A stretch of 64,000 nucleotides of DNA. Source: Sipunculus nudus. Its lineage: Eukaryota; Annelida; Sipuncula; Golfingiida; Sipunculidae. The DNA lies in contig CM049308.1 in the NCBI GenBank assembly GCA_026874595.1, positions 41,218,527-41,282,526 of the forward strand, read 5' to 3'. Both the position numbers and the translations under genes were made by a program. This document shows positions 49,549 to 61,812 of the stretch, piece by piece (the stretch's first letter is position 1; every line of letters starts with the position of its first letter). Below the pieces are notes generated by a model. It had not been told where the DNA came from. It searched no databases and was given only the letters and a program-made list of their open reading frames with translations.

Positions 49549-50095
49549 CTGAAACAACAGGAAAAAGAATATAACAAATTACACATTCTTCAGTAACATA
49601 TCAATTTTCTAACTTATTTATTTGAAAAAAATTGTTTTAGCAGGTTTAAAATTAGTTTCATACAACAATGTGACCAACAATATGTCTTGTGACCTCTGAC
49701 CTCAGTAAATATGTGTGAATTTTGTTGAGAATTCAATTCAGGGGAAAAACTTTTGGTTAATATTTAAAATGAGTTTTATGAAAATTCCTCAGGTTTTTGG
49801 TAAGTTTTCACGACGCCACCAAAGTCTGGTGACCTTTGACCTCATTAAATATAAACTGATTTTTCTGGAAATTGAACTTAGGCGTTCGAATGAGTCTGAT
49901 AACAAAAAACCTTTCACTGGACTACTGTAAAACCCCTTATTGTGGCCTTAACTTTTTTTTATAGCTGCATCCTGAGTCTGCGAACAGATTTGCCTAATTG
50001 TCCACTACTCACAGGAGTGACCTTTTAAGCCTCTGAGGTAGAGAGGTGTCAGTACTAGCAAGGTGTCCATGAGGAAGGTTTCCCTGTATTATAAT

Positions 50096-50726
50096 TATAG
50101 TCTGTTCCACACCCCCTGTCCACCTGATTTTTTGCGATTATCTCTACATAAGACAGACTTGCCAAACAAAATTTGCACCAATGGCATAAAAAGGCAAAAG
50201 CGTAATTTTTGGTACCTTTCCTATACTAACGATATAAATATTATTTACTTTACAGCCTGGTTGACATGTTTCATATATATACCCGCAAGTCATGGCATCC
50301 CTGATAAGTGGCCATTGTCTATCCTCCTTCGATATGGATATAAAGTAATGTGACTTAACAGTGAAGCGCATGCCTGGGGAGAATACAAGTCTCGCTGTAA
50401 ACAGGGGTCAGCAACTCTTGATTATTGGTCCCGTGAATGTTGGTGCCTTGTTAGTAAGTCACGTCTATTATGACGCCATCGCTATTTCCTGAAATGCCCA
50501 TTTCACAGAGTAGTGGCAAGATGTCGCTACAGAATAGACTAGTCACTCATAAAATGGTTTAAAATTGTTTACAGGAAAATGATATAAGGTAGGTTATTAT
50601 TTCCATAATAGTTAATTACCCTTTTTCCTCTTTCTGCCCTCAGGTGAAAAAATGTTGGCGTTCTTTGATTCGCAAAAAAATAATTGCGAAAAAACAGGTG
50701 GACAGGGGTACTGGAACGGACTATAG
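50096..50726. mobile_element. MITE-like element with ~40-bp terminal inverted repeats
   Basis: The left end TATAGTCTGTTCCACACCCC plus CTGTCCACCTGATTTTTTGCG (50096-50136) is the imperfect inverse of the right end (CGCAAAAAAATAATTGCG, then CAGGTGGACAGGGG and CTGGAACGGACTATA, about 50670-50725). TA flanks both sides, consistent with a TA target duplication. The interior of about 550 bp has no transposase frame, so it would be a non-autonomous DNA transposon. It lies in the last intron of the minus-strand gene. Confidence 0.6.
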
Positions 50727-51488
50727 TCAATGATTAGTCATTTTCTCTCATATAATCAATTAAATCAATTGCATTTTTTGCACAACTGATCACAAACAAT
50801 TATGTATGCACTTCCAAAAAGTCATTGTCCCTATAAAATATTCATTATACTGACACGAATAAGTGTCAACAATCCGGCAATTACCTTGATCTTTCAGGCT
50901 TCCTTCACTTGGTCAATATTTTAGGTATAATTCTATACAACATATTTCATGGTAATATAGATGGTACATAAAATAATTGATTAATAATTGACTATTGGTC
51001 ATTACATATCTTTTAGTCACTGAATATAATTTTACAACCAATTCCTACCACTTCTTCTAATACATATTTTAAATATTACTGTTCTCTGTAATCAGCAATA
51101 TATAAAAAAACCTTTGACTGTTGTAATATAATCAACATCACATAAAAGCAGTAGAAACAACAACACTGCAGGAAAATTCAGTCATATTTGAAAACTTGTG
51201 CAACAGGATAGTTCTGCTCTGACAAACAAATTGCAAGTCATCTATCTCTCATAAAATAAAAGAGTTTGTCTGTATAGAGAAACTGACTGTATCATAAAAA
51301 GTGTCTGCATATGCTTAGGGCTAAAATGCAACAACGGATATACCCTCTTACTTTTGCATTCCAGGACAAGAATTTATATAATGTAATCATGTGACTTTGT
51401 TGTTCCCCTTTCACCACTTTGACAGCCAGGCATTAGTCTATTTAGATTTTTTCATTTACCTTCTTGTAATATAATGGGCTGAGCTCAC

Positions 51489-51668
51489 CTGACATCAAAG
51501 TTTCCTCATTAAAAGCAGATGACTTGTAATACAGGCGAGCCCCTGTAACCCCAGCCCATGTGGTGTGCATCTGGTCCAAGCAGCGTTTACAAGCAGACAG
51601 TACTGCACTCACTGACCCCTTAACATCACAGACTGTACCAGCAGACTGGCCGACTGAACCTTCACCGT
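51489..51668 (-). CDS. Internal exon of minus-strand gene (RidA-like region)
   Basis: A 180-nt exon with acceptor TTGTTATTTGCAG|AC and donor GTCAG|GTGAGC, phase 1-1. It encodes DGEGSVGQSAGTVCDVKG, SVSAVLSACKRCLDQMHTTW, AGVTGARLYYKSSAFNEETL, MS. Base composition is distinctly more GC-rich than the flanks, as expected for coding DNA. The pattern (helix ending in a CL.QM turn, then ARLYY strand and an F..E helix) fits a RidA/YjgF-type fold, and extended diphthine-ammonia ligases (DPH6) of many eukaryotes end in such domains. That identification is tentative. The exon joins in phase to 63607-63708 upstream and 49436-49548 downstream without stops. Confidence 0.7.
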
Positions 51669-51719
51669 CTGCAAATAACAAATCAAAGTAAGTGTTTCTG
51701 CCTAGTTCTGTCATTTACA

Positions 51720-52020
51720 TATTTAGTGTACCTTGTGAAATATCCTGAAATATTATATAATCATATAAGACACAGGCAACTTTTTGAAGAAACCAAGTCA
51801 TTTGAAGAAACCAATAACACTTTCATAACCCTGAGTTGGCTTTATATTATTTAATTCTGTTTCTAAAACTGTTTGCTTTCAAGTTAAACCAAGCTCAAGT
51901 GGTACTGTATGATTCAAAATGCTCTTAACAGAGGGGTTTCAAACTCTGTGAACTCCTTAAACATAGGACTTCCTTATACCATTATACTATAACTGTCTTC
52001 TTGGAATTTAATTTATGACA
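51720..52020. other. Minus-gene intron, nothing recognised before satellite
   Basis: AT-rich sequence between the exon and the start of the 59-bp minisatellite. Confidence 0.4.
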
Positions 52021-52023
52021 CTC

Positions 52024-55000
52024 TGGATTGACCAATTGTTCAGTGACTAAGCAGGTGTCACAGTATATAGACAACTCTCTTGTTGTAAGAGTGACCACTT
52101 GTTCAATGATTAAACACCTGCCACAGTAGACAACTCTCTTGTTGTAGGAGTGACCACTTGTTCAATAACAAAACACCTCTCACAGCAGACAACTCTTGTT
52201 TTAGGAGTGACCACTTGTTCAATGAAAAAACACCTGCCACAGTAGACAATTCTTTTGTTGTAGGAATGACCACTTGTTCAATGATTAAACACCTTCCACA
52301 GTAGACAACTCTCTTGTTGTGGGAGTGACATCTTGTTCAATGACAAAACACCTCTCACAGCAGACAACTCTTGTTGTAGGAGTGACCACTTGTTCAATGA
52401 CAAAACACCTGCCACAGTAGACAAATCTATTGTTGTAGGAGTGACCACTTGTTCAATGATTAAACACCTGCCACAGTAGACAACTCTCTTGTTGTAGGAG
52501 TGACCACTTGTTCAATGACAAAACACCAGCCACAGTAGACAATTCTTTTGTTGTAGGAGTGACCACTTGTTCAATGCGAAACACCTGCCACAGTAGACAA
52601 CTCTCTTGTTGTAGGAGTGACCACTTGTTCAATGACAAAACACATCTCACAGCAGACAACTTTGTTGCAGGAGTGACCACTTGTTCAATGACAAAACACC
52701 TGCCACAGTAGACAACTCTCTTGTTGTAGGAGTGACCACTTGTTCAGTGACAAAACACCTGCCATAGTAGACAACTCTCTTGTTGTACGAGTGACCACTT
52801 GTTCAATGACAAAACACCTCTCACAACAGACAATTTTTGTTGTAGGAGTGACCACTTGTTCAATAAGAAAACACCTGACACTGTAGTCAACTCTTGTTGC
52901 AGGAGTGACCACTTGTTCAATGACAAAACACCTCTCACAGCAGACAACTCTTTTGTTGTAGGAGTGCCCACTTGTTCAGTGACAAAACACCTGCCACAGT
53001 AGACAACTCTCTTGTTGTAGGAGTGACCACTTGTTCAATGACAAAACACCTGCCACAGTAGACAATCCTTTAGTTGTAGGAGTGACCACTTGTTCAATGC
53101 GAAACACCTGCCACAGTAGACAACTCTCTTGTTGTAGGAGTGACCACTTGTTCAATGACAAAACACCTCTCACAGCAGACAACTCTTTTGTTGTAGGAGT
53201 GCCCACTTGTTCAGTGACAAAACACCTGCCACAGTAGACAACTCTCTTGTTGTAGGAGTGACCACTTGTTCAATGACAAAACACCTGCCACAGTAGACAA
53301 TCCTTTAGTTGTAGGAGTGACCACTTGTTCAATGCGAAACACCTGCCACAGTAGACAACTCTCTTGTTGTAGGAGTGACCACTTGTTCAATGACAAAACA
53401 CCTCTCACAGCAGACAACTTTGTTGCAGGAGTGACCACTTGTTCAATGATTAAACACCTGCCACAGTAGACAACTCTCTTGTTGTAGGAGTGACCACTTG
53501 TTCAATGACAAAACACCTCTCACAGCAGACAACTTTGTTGCAGGAGTGACCACTTGTTCAATGATTAAACACCTGCCACAGTAGACAACTCTCTTGTTAT
53601 AGGAGTGACCGGTCTCTTCTCCAATGACAAAACATGTGTCACAGTAGACAACTATCTTGTTGCAAGAGTGACCACTTGTTCAATAACAAAACACCTGCCA
53701 TAGTAGACAACTCTCTTTTTGGAGGAATGACCACTTGTTCAATAACAAAACACCTCTCACAACAGACAACTTTGTTGCAGGAGTGACCACCTGTTCAATG
53801 ACAAAACACCTGCCACTGTAGTCAACTCTCTTGTTGTAGGAGTGACCACTTGTTCAGTGACAAAACACCTGCCATAGTACACACTTCTCTTGTTGTACGA
53901 GTGACCACTTGTTCGATGACAAAACACCTCTCACAACAGACAATTTTTGTTGTAGGAGTGACCACTTGTTCAATAAGAAAACACCTGACACTGTTGTCAA
54001 CTCTTGTTGCAGGAGTGACCACTTGTTCAATGAAAAAAAAAATCTAACAGCAGACATCTCTTTTGTTGTAGGAGTGCCCACTTGTTTAGTGACAAAACAC
54101 CTGCCACAGTAGACAACTCTCTTGTTGCAGAAGTGACCACTTGTTCAAAGACAAAACACCTCTCACAGTAGACAACTCTCTTGTTATAGGAGTGACCGGT
54201 CTCTTCTCCAATGAGAAAACATGTGTCACAGTAGACAACTATCTTGTTGCAAGAGTGACCACTTGTTCAATAACAAAACACCTGCCATAGTAGACAACTC
54301 TCTTGTTGGAGGAGTGACCACTTGTTCAATAACAAAACACCTCTCACAGTAGACAACTTTGTTGCAGGAGTGACCACTTGTTCAATGACAAATCACCTGC
54401 CACTGTAGTCAACTCTCTTGTTGTAGGAGTGACCACTTGTTCAGTGAAAAAAGACCTGCCATAGTAGACAACTCTCTTGTTGTACGAGTGACCACTTGTT
54501 CAATAACAAAACACCTGCCATTGTAGACAACTATCTTGTTGCAGGAGTGACCACTTGTTCAATGACAAAACACCTGCCTTAGTAGACAACTATCTTGTTA
54601 TAGGAGTAATTGCTTGTTCAATGACAAAACACCTGCCATAGTACACACTTCTCTTGTTGTACGAGTGACCACTTGTTCGATGACAAAACACCTCTCACAA
54701 CAGACAATTTTTGTTGTAGGAGTGACCACTTGTTCAATGCGAAACACCTGCCGCAGTAGACAACTCTCTTGTTGTACTAGTGACCACTTGTTTAATGACA
54801 AAACACCTCTCACAGTAGACAACTCTCTTGTTGTGGGAGTGACGTCTTGTTCAATGACAAAACACCTCTCACAGCAGACAACTCTTGTTGTAGGAGTGAC
54901 CACTTGTTCAATGACAAAACACCTGCCACAGTAGACAACTCTCTTGTTATAGGAGTGACCACTTGTTCAATGACAAAACACCTGCAACAGTAGACAATTC

Positions 55001-57491
55001 TTTTGATGTAGGAGTGACCACTTGTTCAATGCGAAACACCTGCCACAGTAGACAACTCTCTTGTTGTAGGAGTGACCACTTGTTCAATGACAAAACACCT
55101 CTCACAGCAGACAACTTTGTTGCAGGAGTGACCACTTGTTCAATGATTAAACACCTGCCACAGTAGACAACTCTCTTGTTATAGGAGTGACCGGTCTCTT
55201 CTCCAATGACGAAACATGTGTCACAGTAGACAACTATCTTGTTGCAAGAGTGACCACTTGTTCAATAACAAAACACCTGCCATAGTAGACAACTCTCTTT
55301 TTGGAGGAATGACCACTTGTTCAATAACAAAACACCTCTCACAGCAGACAACTTTGTTGCAGGAGTGACCACTTGTTCAATGACAAAACACCTGCCACTG
55401 TAGTCAACTCTCTTGTTGTAGGAGTGACCACTTGTTCAGTGACAAAACACCTGCCATAGTACACACTTCTCTTGTTGTACGAGTGACCACTTGTTCGATG
55501 ACAAAACACCTCTCACAACAGACAATTTTTTTTGTAGGAGTGACCACTTGTTCAATAAGAAAACACCTGACACTGTTGTCAACTCTTGTTGCAGGAGTGA
55601 CCACTTGTTCAATGACAAAACACCTCTAACAGCAGACATCTCTTTTGTTGTAGGAGTGCCCACTTGTTTAGTGACAAAACACCTGCCACAGTAGACAACT
55701 CTCTTGTTGCAGAAGTGACCACTTGTTCAATGACAAAACACCTCTCACAGTAGACAACTCTCTTGTTATAGGAGTGACCGGTCTCTTCTCCAATGAGAAA
55801 ACATGTGTCACAGTAGACAACTATCTTGTTGCAAGAGTGACCACTTGTTCAATAACAAAACACCTGCCATAGTAGACAACTCTCTTGTTGGAGGAGTGAC
55901 CACTTGTTCAATAACAAAACACCTCTCACAGCAGACAACTTTGTTGCAGGAGTGACCACTTGTTCAATGACAAAACACCTGCCACTGTAGTCAACTCTCT
56001 TGTTGTAGGAGTGACCACTTGTTCAGTGAAAAAAGACCTGCCATAGTAGACAACTCTCTTGTTGTACGAGTGACCACTTGTTCAATAACAAAACACCTGC
56101 CATTGTAGACAACTATCTTGTTGCAGGAGTGACCACTTGTTCAATGACAAAACACCTGCCTTAGTAGACAACTATCTTGTTATAGGAGTAATTGCTTGTT
56201 CAATGACAAAACACCTGCCATTGTAGACAACTCTCTTGTTATAGGAGTGACCGGTCTCTTCTCCAATGACGAAACATGTGTCACAGTAGACAACTATCTT
56301 GTTGCAAGAGTGACCACTTGTTCAATAACAAAACACCTGCCATAGTAGACAACTCTCTTTTTGGAGGAATGACCACTTGTTCAATAACAAAACACCTCTC
56401 ACAGCAGACAACTTTGTTGCAGGAGTGACCACTTGTTCAATGACAAAACACCTGCCACTGTAGTCAACTCTCTTGTTGTAGGAGTGACCACTTGTTCAGT
56501 GACAAAACACCTGCCATAGTACACACTTCTCTTGTTGTACGAGTGACCACTTGTTCGATGACAAAACACCTCTCACAACAGACAATTTTTTTTGTAGGAG
56601 TGACCACTTGTTCAATAAGAAAACACCTGACACTGTTGTCAACTCTTGTTGCAGGAGTGACCACTTGTTCAATGACAAAACACCTCTAACAGCAGACATC
56701 TCTTTTGTTGTAGGAGTGCCCACTTGTTTAGTGACAAAACACCTGCCACAGTAGACAACTCTCTTGTTGCAGAAGTGACCACTTGTTCAATGACAAAACA
56801 CCTCTCACAGTAGACAACTCTCTTGTTATAGGAGTGACCGGTCTCTTCTCCAATGAGAAAACATGTGTCACAGTAGACAACTATCTTGTTGCAAGAGTGA
56901 CCACTTGTTCAATAACAAAACACCTGCCATAGTAGACAACTCTCTTGTTGGAGGAGTGACCACTTGTTCAATAACAAAACACCTCTCACAGCAGACAACT
57001 TTGTTGCAGGAGTGACCACTTGTTCAATGACAAAACACCTGCCACTGTAGTCAACTCTCTTGTTGTAGGAGTGACCACTTGTTCAGTGAAAAAAGACCTG
57101 CCATAGTAGACAACTCGCTTGTTGTACGAGTGACCACTTGTTCAATAACAAAACACCTGCCATTGTAGACAACTATCTTGTTGCAGGAGTGACCACTTGT
57201 TCAATGACAAAACACCTGCCTTAGTAGACAACTATCTTGTTATAGGAGTAATTGCTTGTTCAATGACAAAACACCCGCCATTGTAGGCAACTATCTTGTT
57301 ATAGGAGTAATTGCTTGTTCAATGACAAAACACCTGCCATTGTAGGCAACTCTCTTGTTGCAGGAGTGACCACTTGTTCAATGACAAAACACCTGCCTTA
57401 GTAGACAACTATCTTGTTATAGGAGTAATTGCTTGTTCAATGACAAAACACCTGCCATTGTAGGCAGCTCTCTTGTTGCAGGAGTGACCAC
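52024..57491. repeat. ~59-bp minisatellite with higher-order structure
   Basis: Roughly 90 tandem units containing GGAGTGACCACTTGTTCAAT, GACAAAACACCTGCCACAGT and AGACAACTCTCTTGTTGTA, with unit starts 59 bp apart in the regular part (52385, 52444, 52503). Monomer classes differ at CTGCCACAG / CTCTCACAG and at TGTTGTA / TGTTGCA / TGTTATA. A marked variant (GGTCTCTTCTCCAATGA...) recurs at 53611, 54198, 55193, 55780, 56253 and 56840, showing a 1,582-bp and then a 1,060-bp higher-order duplication. The short frames on both strands are satellite read-through. Confidence 0.95.
57487..57491. repeat. Target-site duplication of LTR element (left)
   Basis: ACCAC directly before the left LTR matches ACCAC at 62648-62652 directly after the right LTR. 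Removing the element and one copy restores a regular satellite unit (GGAGTGACCACTTGTTC). Confidence 0.95.
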
Positions 57492-57718
57492 TGTTATATG
57501 TGGTTCACACACATATATTGGTCAAGAATAATCAAGTCCCATTTGGAGAACACTCTTTATTACTGCTGCAAAGCCATACAACGTTTACACTCCAAACGTG
57601 TGCTTTAGGACGCCGCCATGTCGCCGAACTATATCCTTATATGGTATTAGTGCGCTAGGGGTGTAATGTCATTCTGACTGCGTATAACGAAATAGTGCAT
57701 TAATAGCTTACTATAACA
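57492..57718 (-). repeat. 3' LTR
   Basis: 227 bp beginning TGTTATAG and ending CATATAACA on the minus strand (TG...CA). A polyadenylation signal AATAAA lies at 57556-57561 and a TATA-like TATAAG at 57636-57641, both read on the minus strand. It differs from the 5' LTR by T/A at two sites (within TATGGTATTAG and GCGTATAACG). Confidence 0.95.
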
Positions 57719-57731
57719 TCCCTCTTTTTCT
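57719..57731 (-). promoter_or_regulatory. Polypurine tract
   Basis: On the minus strand the bases directly before the 3' LTR read AGAAAAAGAGGGA, the expected position and composition for the plus-strand primer of reverse transcription. Confidence 0.85.
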
Positions 57732-58133
57732 GAAGTGGATAGCTGTCATAACAATGTATATTATAATAAATAATACCTTAATATGAAACTTGTCTTAGTG
57801 TGGCTCTATGGCATGTTACACAATTATGTTATGTGTAAAGTGTGTCACTGGTATCTCAGAACGATTTCACTTAAAATCTCAAGAACTTTGTCTAAATAAT
57901 TACTCTGATACTTTATAAATCATTGTGTGTGATCTTCTAGATAACTCTATTCATGTTTATTATCATGGCGTCACATGATGAGTTTCTTGTTAATCTTATA
58001 TTAAGAAAACATAAATAAAATGAATGAGCAATACAAAGCATATTAATTATAAGGAACGGCGATCCGCCCACGCTCCTTTTACAATGTTTCAAACACTTAT
58101 GGGTTTGCACTATTTACACACCAAGTCCATTTT

Positions 58134-59726
58134 TCACATATCAAGTCGCCTTGGCGGTTTTATTGTTCTACCTGATTTTGTACGTTTTACGTTCGGATTA
58201 TTACTTGTATCTCCTTTATCCGGATTTGTGTTTGAGGCGGTTTCATGGGTACTGTCATCATGAGTAATTCCTGTAGGCTCCTGTATGTCTATGTCTGGAT
58301 CGAAGTGAACATGTTTTGGCACTGGCCTTATGTGGCGTCTATTTCTTCTCAGTATGGTGCCTGTTGGGGTTTCCACTGTGTATGACCGAGGTTCTGGTAG
58401 AACTTGTCTCACGACTGCCGGTTGCCAGTTCCCATCTGGTGTGTGTAGGATGTTAACACTCTGGCCTGGCTGTAAGGGTGGAAGTTCTCCCCCCGCCTTC
58501 TGATCGAAGTACATTTTCTGCTGTGTTTGACGGTCGGCTAACCATTGCTGTACATCTTTTCTTCCTGGTGAGATATTTCTTATTTTGGCTGGTATGTTTG
58601 TTCGAAGTTGACGCGAATTAAGCAATTCTGCTGGTGATGGCAGGTGGTGATCAATAGGTGTTGCTCTTAACAGTAGTAGTGCCATGTCTGGGTCTGTGCC
58701 AGCGGCACGAGATTTTGCTATTGTGGTTTTGACAAGTTTTACCTGGCTCTCACTAAAGCCATTCGATTGGGGGTAGTGCGGGCTGGAAGTCTTTAGCTCA
58801 ATTCCCCAGTTTGATGCAAATGTTCTAAACACTTCACTATCATACTGTCCTCCATTATCACTGTATATTACTTCTGGTATGCCATATTCCTTAAATATGC
58901 CTTTCATGAAGTTCACAATTGTCTGACTTGTTGCATTTCCCCTGATCCGTCGGACTAATGGGAATTTTGAGTAATAGTCACTTATCAGCAAATATTCATC
59001 TCCTTCAAGCTTGAACAGATCAGGGCCTATTATCTGCCACGGACGAGTTGGTAATTCAGGCTGCATCAACGGCTCTGGTCGTTGTTTTGTCTTAAACTGC
59101 TGGCATATCTCACAGTTCTTGATGCATGACTCTATATCCGCATTCATGTTGTGCCAGTATACACACGAGCGTGCTCGAAGCTGTGTTTTGTCTATCCCCT
59201 GGTGCGATTCGTGTAATTTCTGAAGAATCTCACTCTGAAGTGTAGCAGGGATTATCACTCTGCTGCCTTTTAGGATGATGCCATCCTCGACCGACAGTTC
59301 GTCGCGATATGACCAGTATTTGCGTATGTCTGGCGACAGAGCACTTCTCTTTTCTGGCCATCCACTGGTGATCACTTCTTTCAGTGACTGTAATTCCTGG
59401 TCCTCTGCGGTCTGCACAGCTAGTGTCTTGATTTTCTGTGGAGAGAACTGCACAGGATGAACACTAACATCAAGGTCAAAGAGTTCACTGTCTCGGCTAG
59501 GGGATCTAGACAGTGCGTCAGCTAACAACATTTCAGATCCTGGTTTGTACTTTATCTTGAAGTCATAATGCTGGACACGAAGTAGCATGCGTTGTAACCT
59601 AGGGGGCGCTGCTGACAGACTTTTCAGGTGGATCATCTCTAGTGGTTTGTGATCCGATTCGACTATAAACTGTTTGCCAAACAGGTAAGTATGAAATTTC
59701 TCGCAGCTAAATACTACGGCTAGCAT
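58134..59726 (-). CDS. pol: Pol, C-terminal part: RNase H end and integrase
   Basis: This 530-codon frame continues the upstream pol frame after one stop codon (59745-59747), without any frame change. From its first methionine: RNase H motif SDHKPL at 24-29, ADALSR at 69-74, integrase zinc-binding histidines near 172-175 (LHESHQGI) with CIKNCEIC at 201-208, and the catalytic core with D236, D290 and E326, a D,D-35-E spacing (SDNGGQY at 289-295, NGFSES at 322-327). A basic tail (GRTIKPPRRLDM) ends the protein. All visible catalytic residues are intact. Translation from the shown methionine is not implied; it is most likely part of one polyprotein now cut by the stop. Confidence 0.93.
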   Translation of the reverse strand: MLAVVFSCEKFHTYLFGKQFIVESDHKPLEMIHLKSLSAAPPRLQRMLLRVQHYDFKIKYKPGSEMLLADALSRSPSRDSELFDLDVSVHPVQFSPQKIKTLAVQTAEDQELQSLKEVITSGWPEKRSALSPDIRKYWSYRDELSVEDGIILKGSRVIIPATLQSEILQKLHESHQGIDKTQLRARSCVYWHNMNADIESCIKNCEICQQFKTKQRPEPLMQPELPTRPWQIIGPDLFKLEGDEYLLISDYYSKFPLVRRIRGNATSQTIVNFMKGIFKEYGIPEVIYSDNGGQYDSEVFRTFASNWGIELKTSSPHYPQSNGFSESQVKLVKTTIAKSRAAGTDPDMALLLLRATPIDHHLPSPAELLNSRQLRTNIPAKIRNISPGRKDVQQWLADRQTQQKMYFDQKAGGELPPLQPGQSVNILHTPDGNWQPAVVRQVLPEPRSYTVETPTGTILRRNRRHIRPVPKHVHFDPDIDIQEPTGITHDDSTHETASNTNPDKGDTSNNPNVKRTKSGRTIKPPRRLDM

Positions 59727-59744
59727 TTCGCGTTCGATGTTTGC

Positions 59745-61812
59745 TTAACGTTGTTCACAGTCAGTCAGTGATTTTGAGGCGAATGCTATAGGCCTGTCAT
59801 TCTGCATGAGTACTGCACCAAGTCCTCTGGTTGAGGCATCCACATTTACCACAGTGTCTGCGTCTGGGTTGAAATAGCTAAGAGTGGTTTCCTCACAGAT
59901 TAGCTCCTTTATCTTGTCAAAGGATTTCTGATGTGCACCAGACCATTCAAATATGGCGTCCTTGCGTGTTAGGTCTCTGAGAGGTGCAGTCAGTTGAGAT
60001 AAGTGAGGTATGAACGGTGACATGTAGGTTGCAATGCCAAGGAACTCCTGTAGTTTCTTTACACCGCTAGGCGGTTCTAGCTGTTTGATATCTGTGATTT
60101 TATCTGGATCCGGATGGACCCCTTGTGAATCAAAGATCAGTCCAAAGAATTTCATGGATGGTTTCTTTATCTCACACTTGTGACTGTTGAAAACTAAGCC
60201 GTTCTCTCTAGCCACGGACATCAGATGGTGTAAGTTTCTGTCGTGTTCCTGCTCTGACTGTCCATAAACACCAACATCATCTGCAATGCCTATTGTGCCT
60301 GGGCACTGTTCCAATATAACATCCATTTTCTGTTGGAACACGTCCTGGCTAAGGTTCAGACCAAAGGGTAGTCTGGTAAAGCGGTATCGGCCATATGGAC
60401 TGTTGAATGTGGTTAAGAGGCTTGATTCACTGTCTAACACTACTGACCAGTATCCATGGCGTGCATCTAGCTTAGAAAATACTGTAGCACCGGAAAGTTT
60501 GTGAGTTATCTCCTCTAGAGTGGGAGTCTTATGATGTGGTCTCTTAATGGCGCGGTTTAAGTCTTTCGGATCTAAACATATCCGTATTCGGCCATTTGGT
60601 TTACGACTGTATGCTAGACTGTTTACCCAGTCTGTTTGTGTATTAACTTTAGTTATCACTCCGAGTCTTTCCATCTCATTCAATTCCTGTTTTACGGCAT
60701 CGCGAATGTGAATTGGGCATCTACGCGGAGGATGGACTACTGGTGGTACCGCAGAGTTTATGTTGATATGCAGACTGCCTTTGAATTTGCCTATACCCTC
60801 GAAGTTTTCAGGGTATTGCTGCACCAGGTCATCCGTTGTACTGATTGGTTTGACTTTGTGCATTACTAACACTTCACAGTTGAGCTGTACAAGCTTTAAG
60901 TCTCTACTCAGGGGTAAACCCAATATGGCTGGTCCTGGCGAGTCAGCAATGAAGAATTCTGCGTTCACAGTTGTGTCATTTGATGTACATGGTATGGTCA
61001 TGGTCCCATACTGTCTGATTTCTGACCCATTATACGCGGTTAGGCTTGTCATACTGGCTGATGTAGCGTTTTGTTTCGGGAAACCAGCTGCTGTAAGCTT
61101 TTCTGGATACATATGGCGAAATATACGTAGAGGTAAAATATTACCCTGGGAGCCTGTATCTATCTTGGCCCTAAGCACTGCTGGCTTGTTTGGCTTGTTT
61201 TCAAGCTTAATGTCAATGTTTGCGAATATCTCATCTCTTGTGTCATCATTACTGTTGACAAAGTTTATTGACTGGAATGTTAGAGTCTCAAAAGGCTCTT
61301 CAAGAGATGTTTCAGGAGTACTGCTGTTGACTGAAAGCACTTGCTGCCTTGCCGGTGACCTTTGACCCCTTCTGTTTGATGTAGACCTATACCTTTTCCG
61401 ATCAGCTGGAGTGGCGCTCCTAGCTGGGGGTCGACTACGCGAATTGCTGGACCGACAAACTTTCTGGAAATGGTTCAGTTTACCACATGCCCGACAACGC
61501 ACATTGAAAGCTGGACATCTATCTCTGGGTTTTGTGGGGTGTCTTCCACCACAATAATGGCAGTGTGTTGACTGATGCTGAGTTTTAAGTTCATGAACAG
61601 ATGTGATTTGTGGTGCCATGCTGGCCTGTAATTGTTGCAGTTGAGTCTGTGTAGCCTCATAAGTACGTGCAAGATCAAGTGCGGCATCGAGTGTCAGTGT
61701 ATGATCTTTGCTGATTAATACCTCCTGCACCTTTTTATGACGTGTGCCAATAATTAACTGTTCAATGAGGCGGTTACTGCACTCATTATTGTCTGTAAAC
61801 CGACATTTTTTT
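59745..61812 (-). CDS. pol: Gag C-terminus and Pol: nucleocapsid, protease, RT, start of RNase H
   Basis: The frame is open from about 61812 to the TAA at 59747-59745; the first methionine is at 61730. Counting from that methionine (661 codons): a CHYC cluster at 57-60 and a CCHC zinc knuckle (C79, C82, H87, C92); a protease DTGSQGN at 191-197; reverse transcriptase with LDARHGYW at 421-428, RLPFGL at 453-458 and polymerase IADD at 482-485; RNase H VNVDAS from 628. The stop falls between CEQR and the conserved RNase H continuation, which resumes in the same frame downstream, so it reads as a nonsense change in an otherwise intact gene. Its upstream end abuts gag in a different frame. Confidence 0.93.

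Noticed and set aside
52453-56754. Many 60-106 codon frames of type MFNDKTPATVDN / MVTPATKLSAV
   Set aside because: Satellite read-through on both strands; the same peptides recur with the monomers.
52024-57491. CRISPR-like array
   Set aside because: Units are contiguous tandem repeats without unique spacers, in a eukaryotic intron.
60760-61365. 201-codon plus-strand frame and others opposite pol
   Set aside because: Shadow of the retrotransposon pol frame on the other strand.
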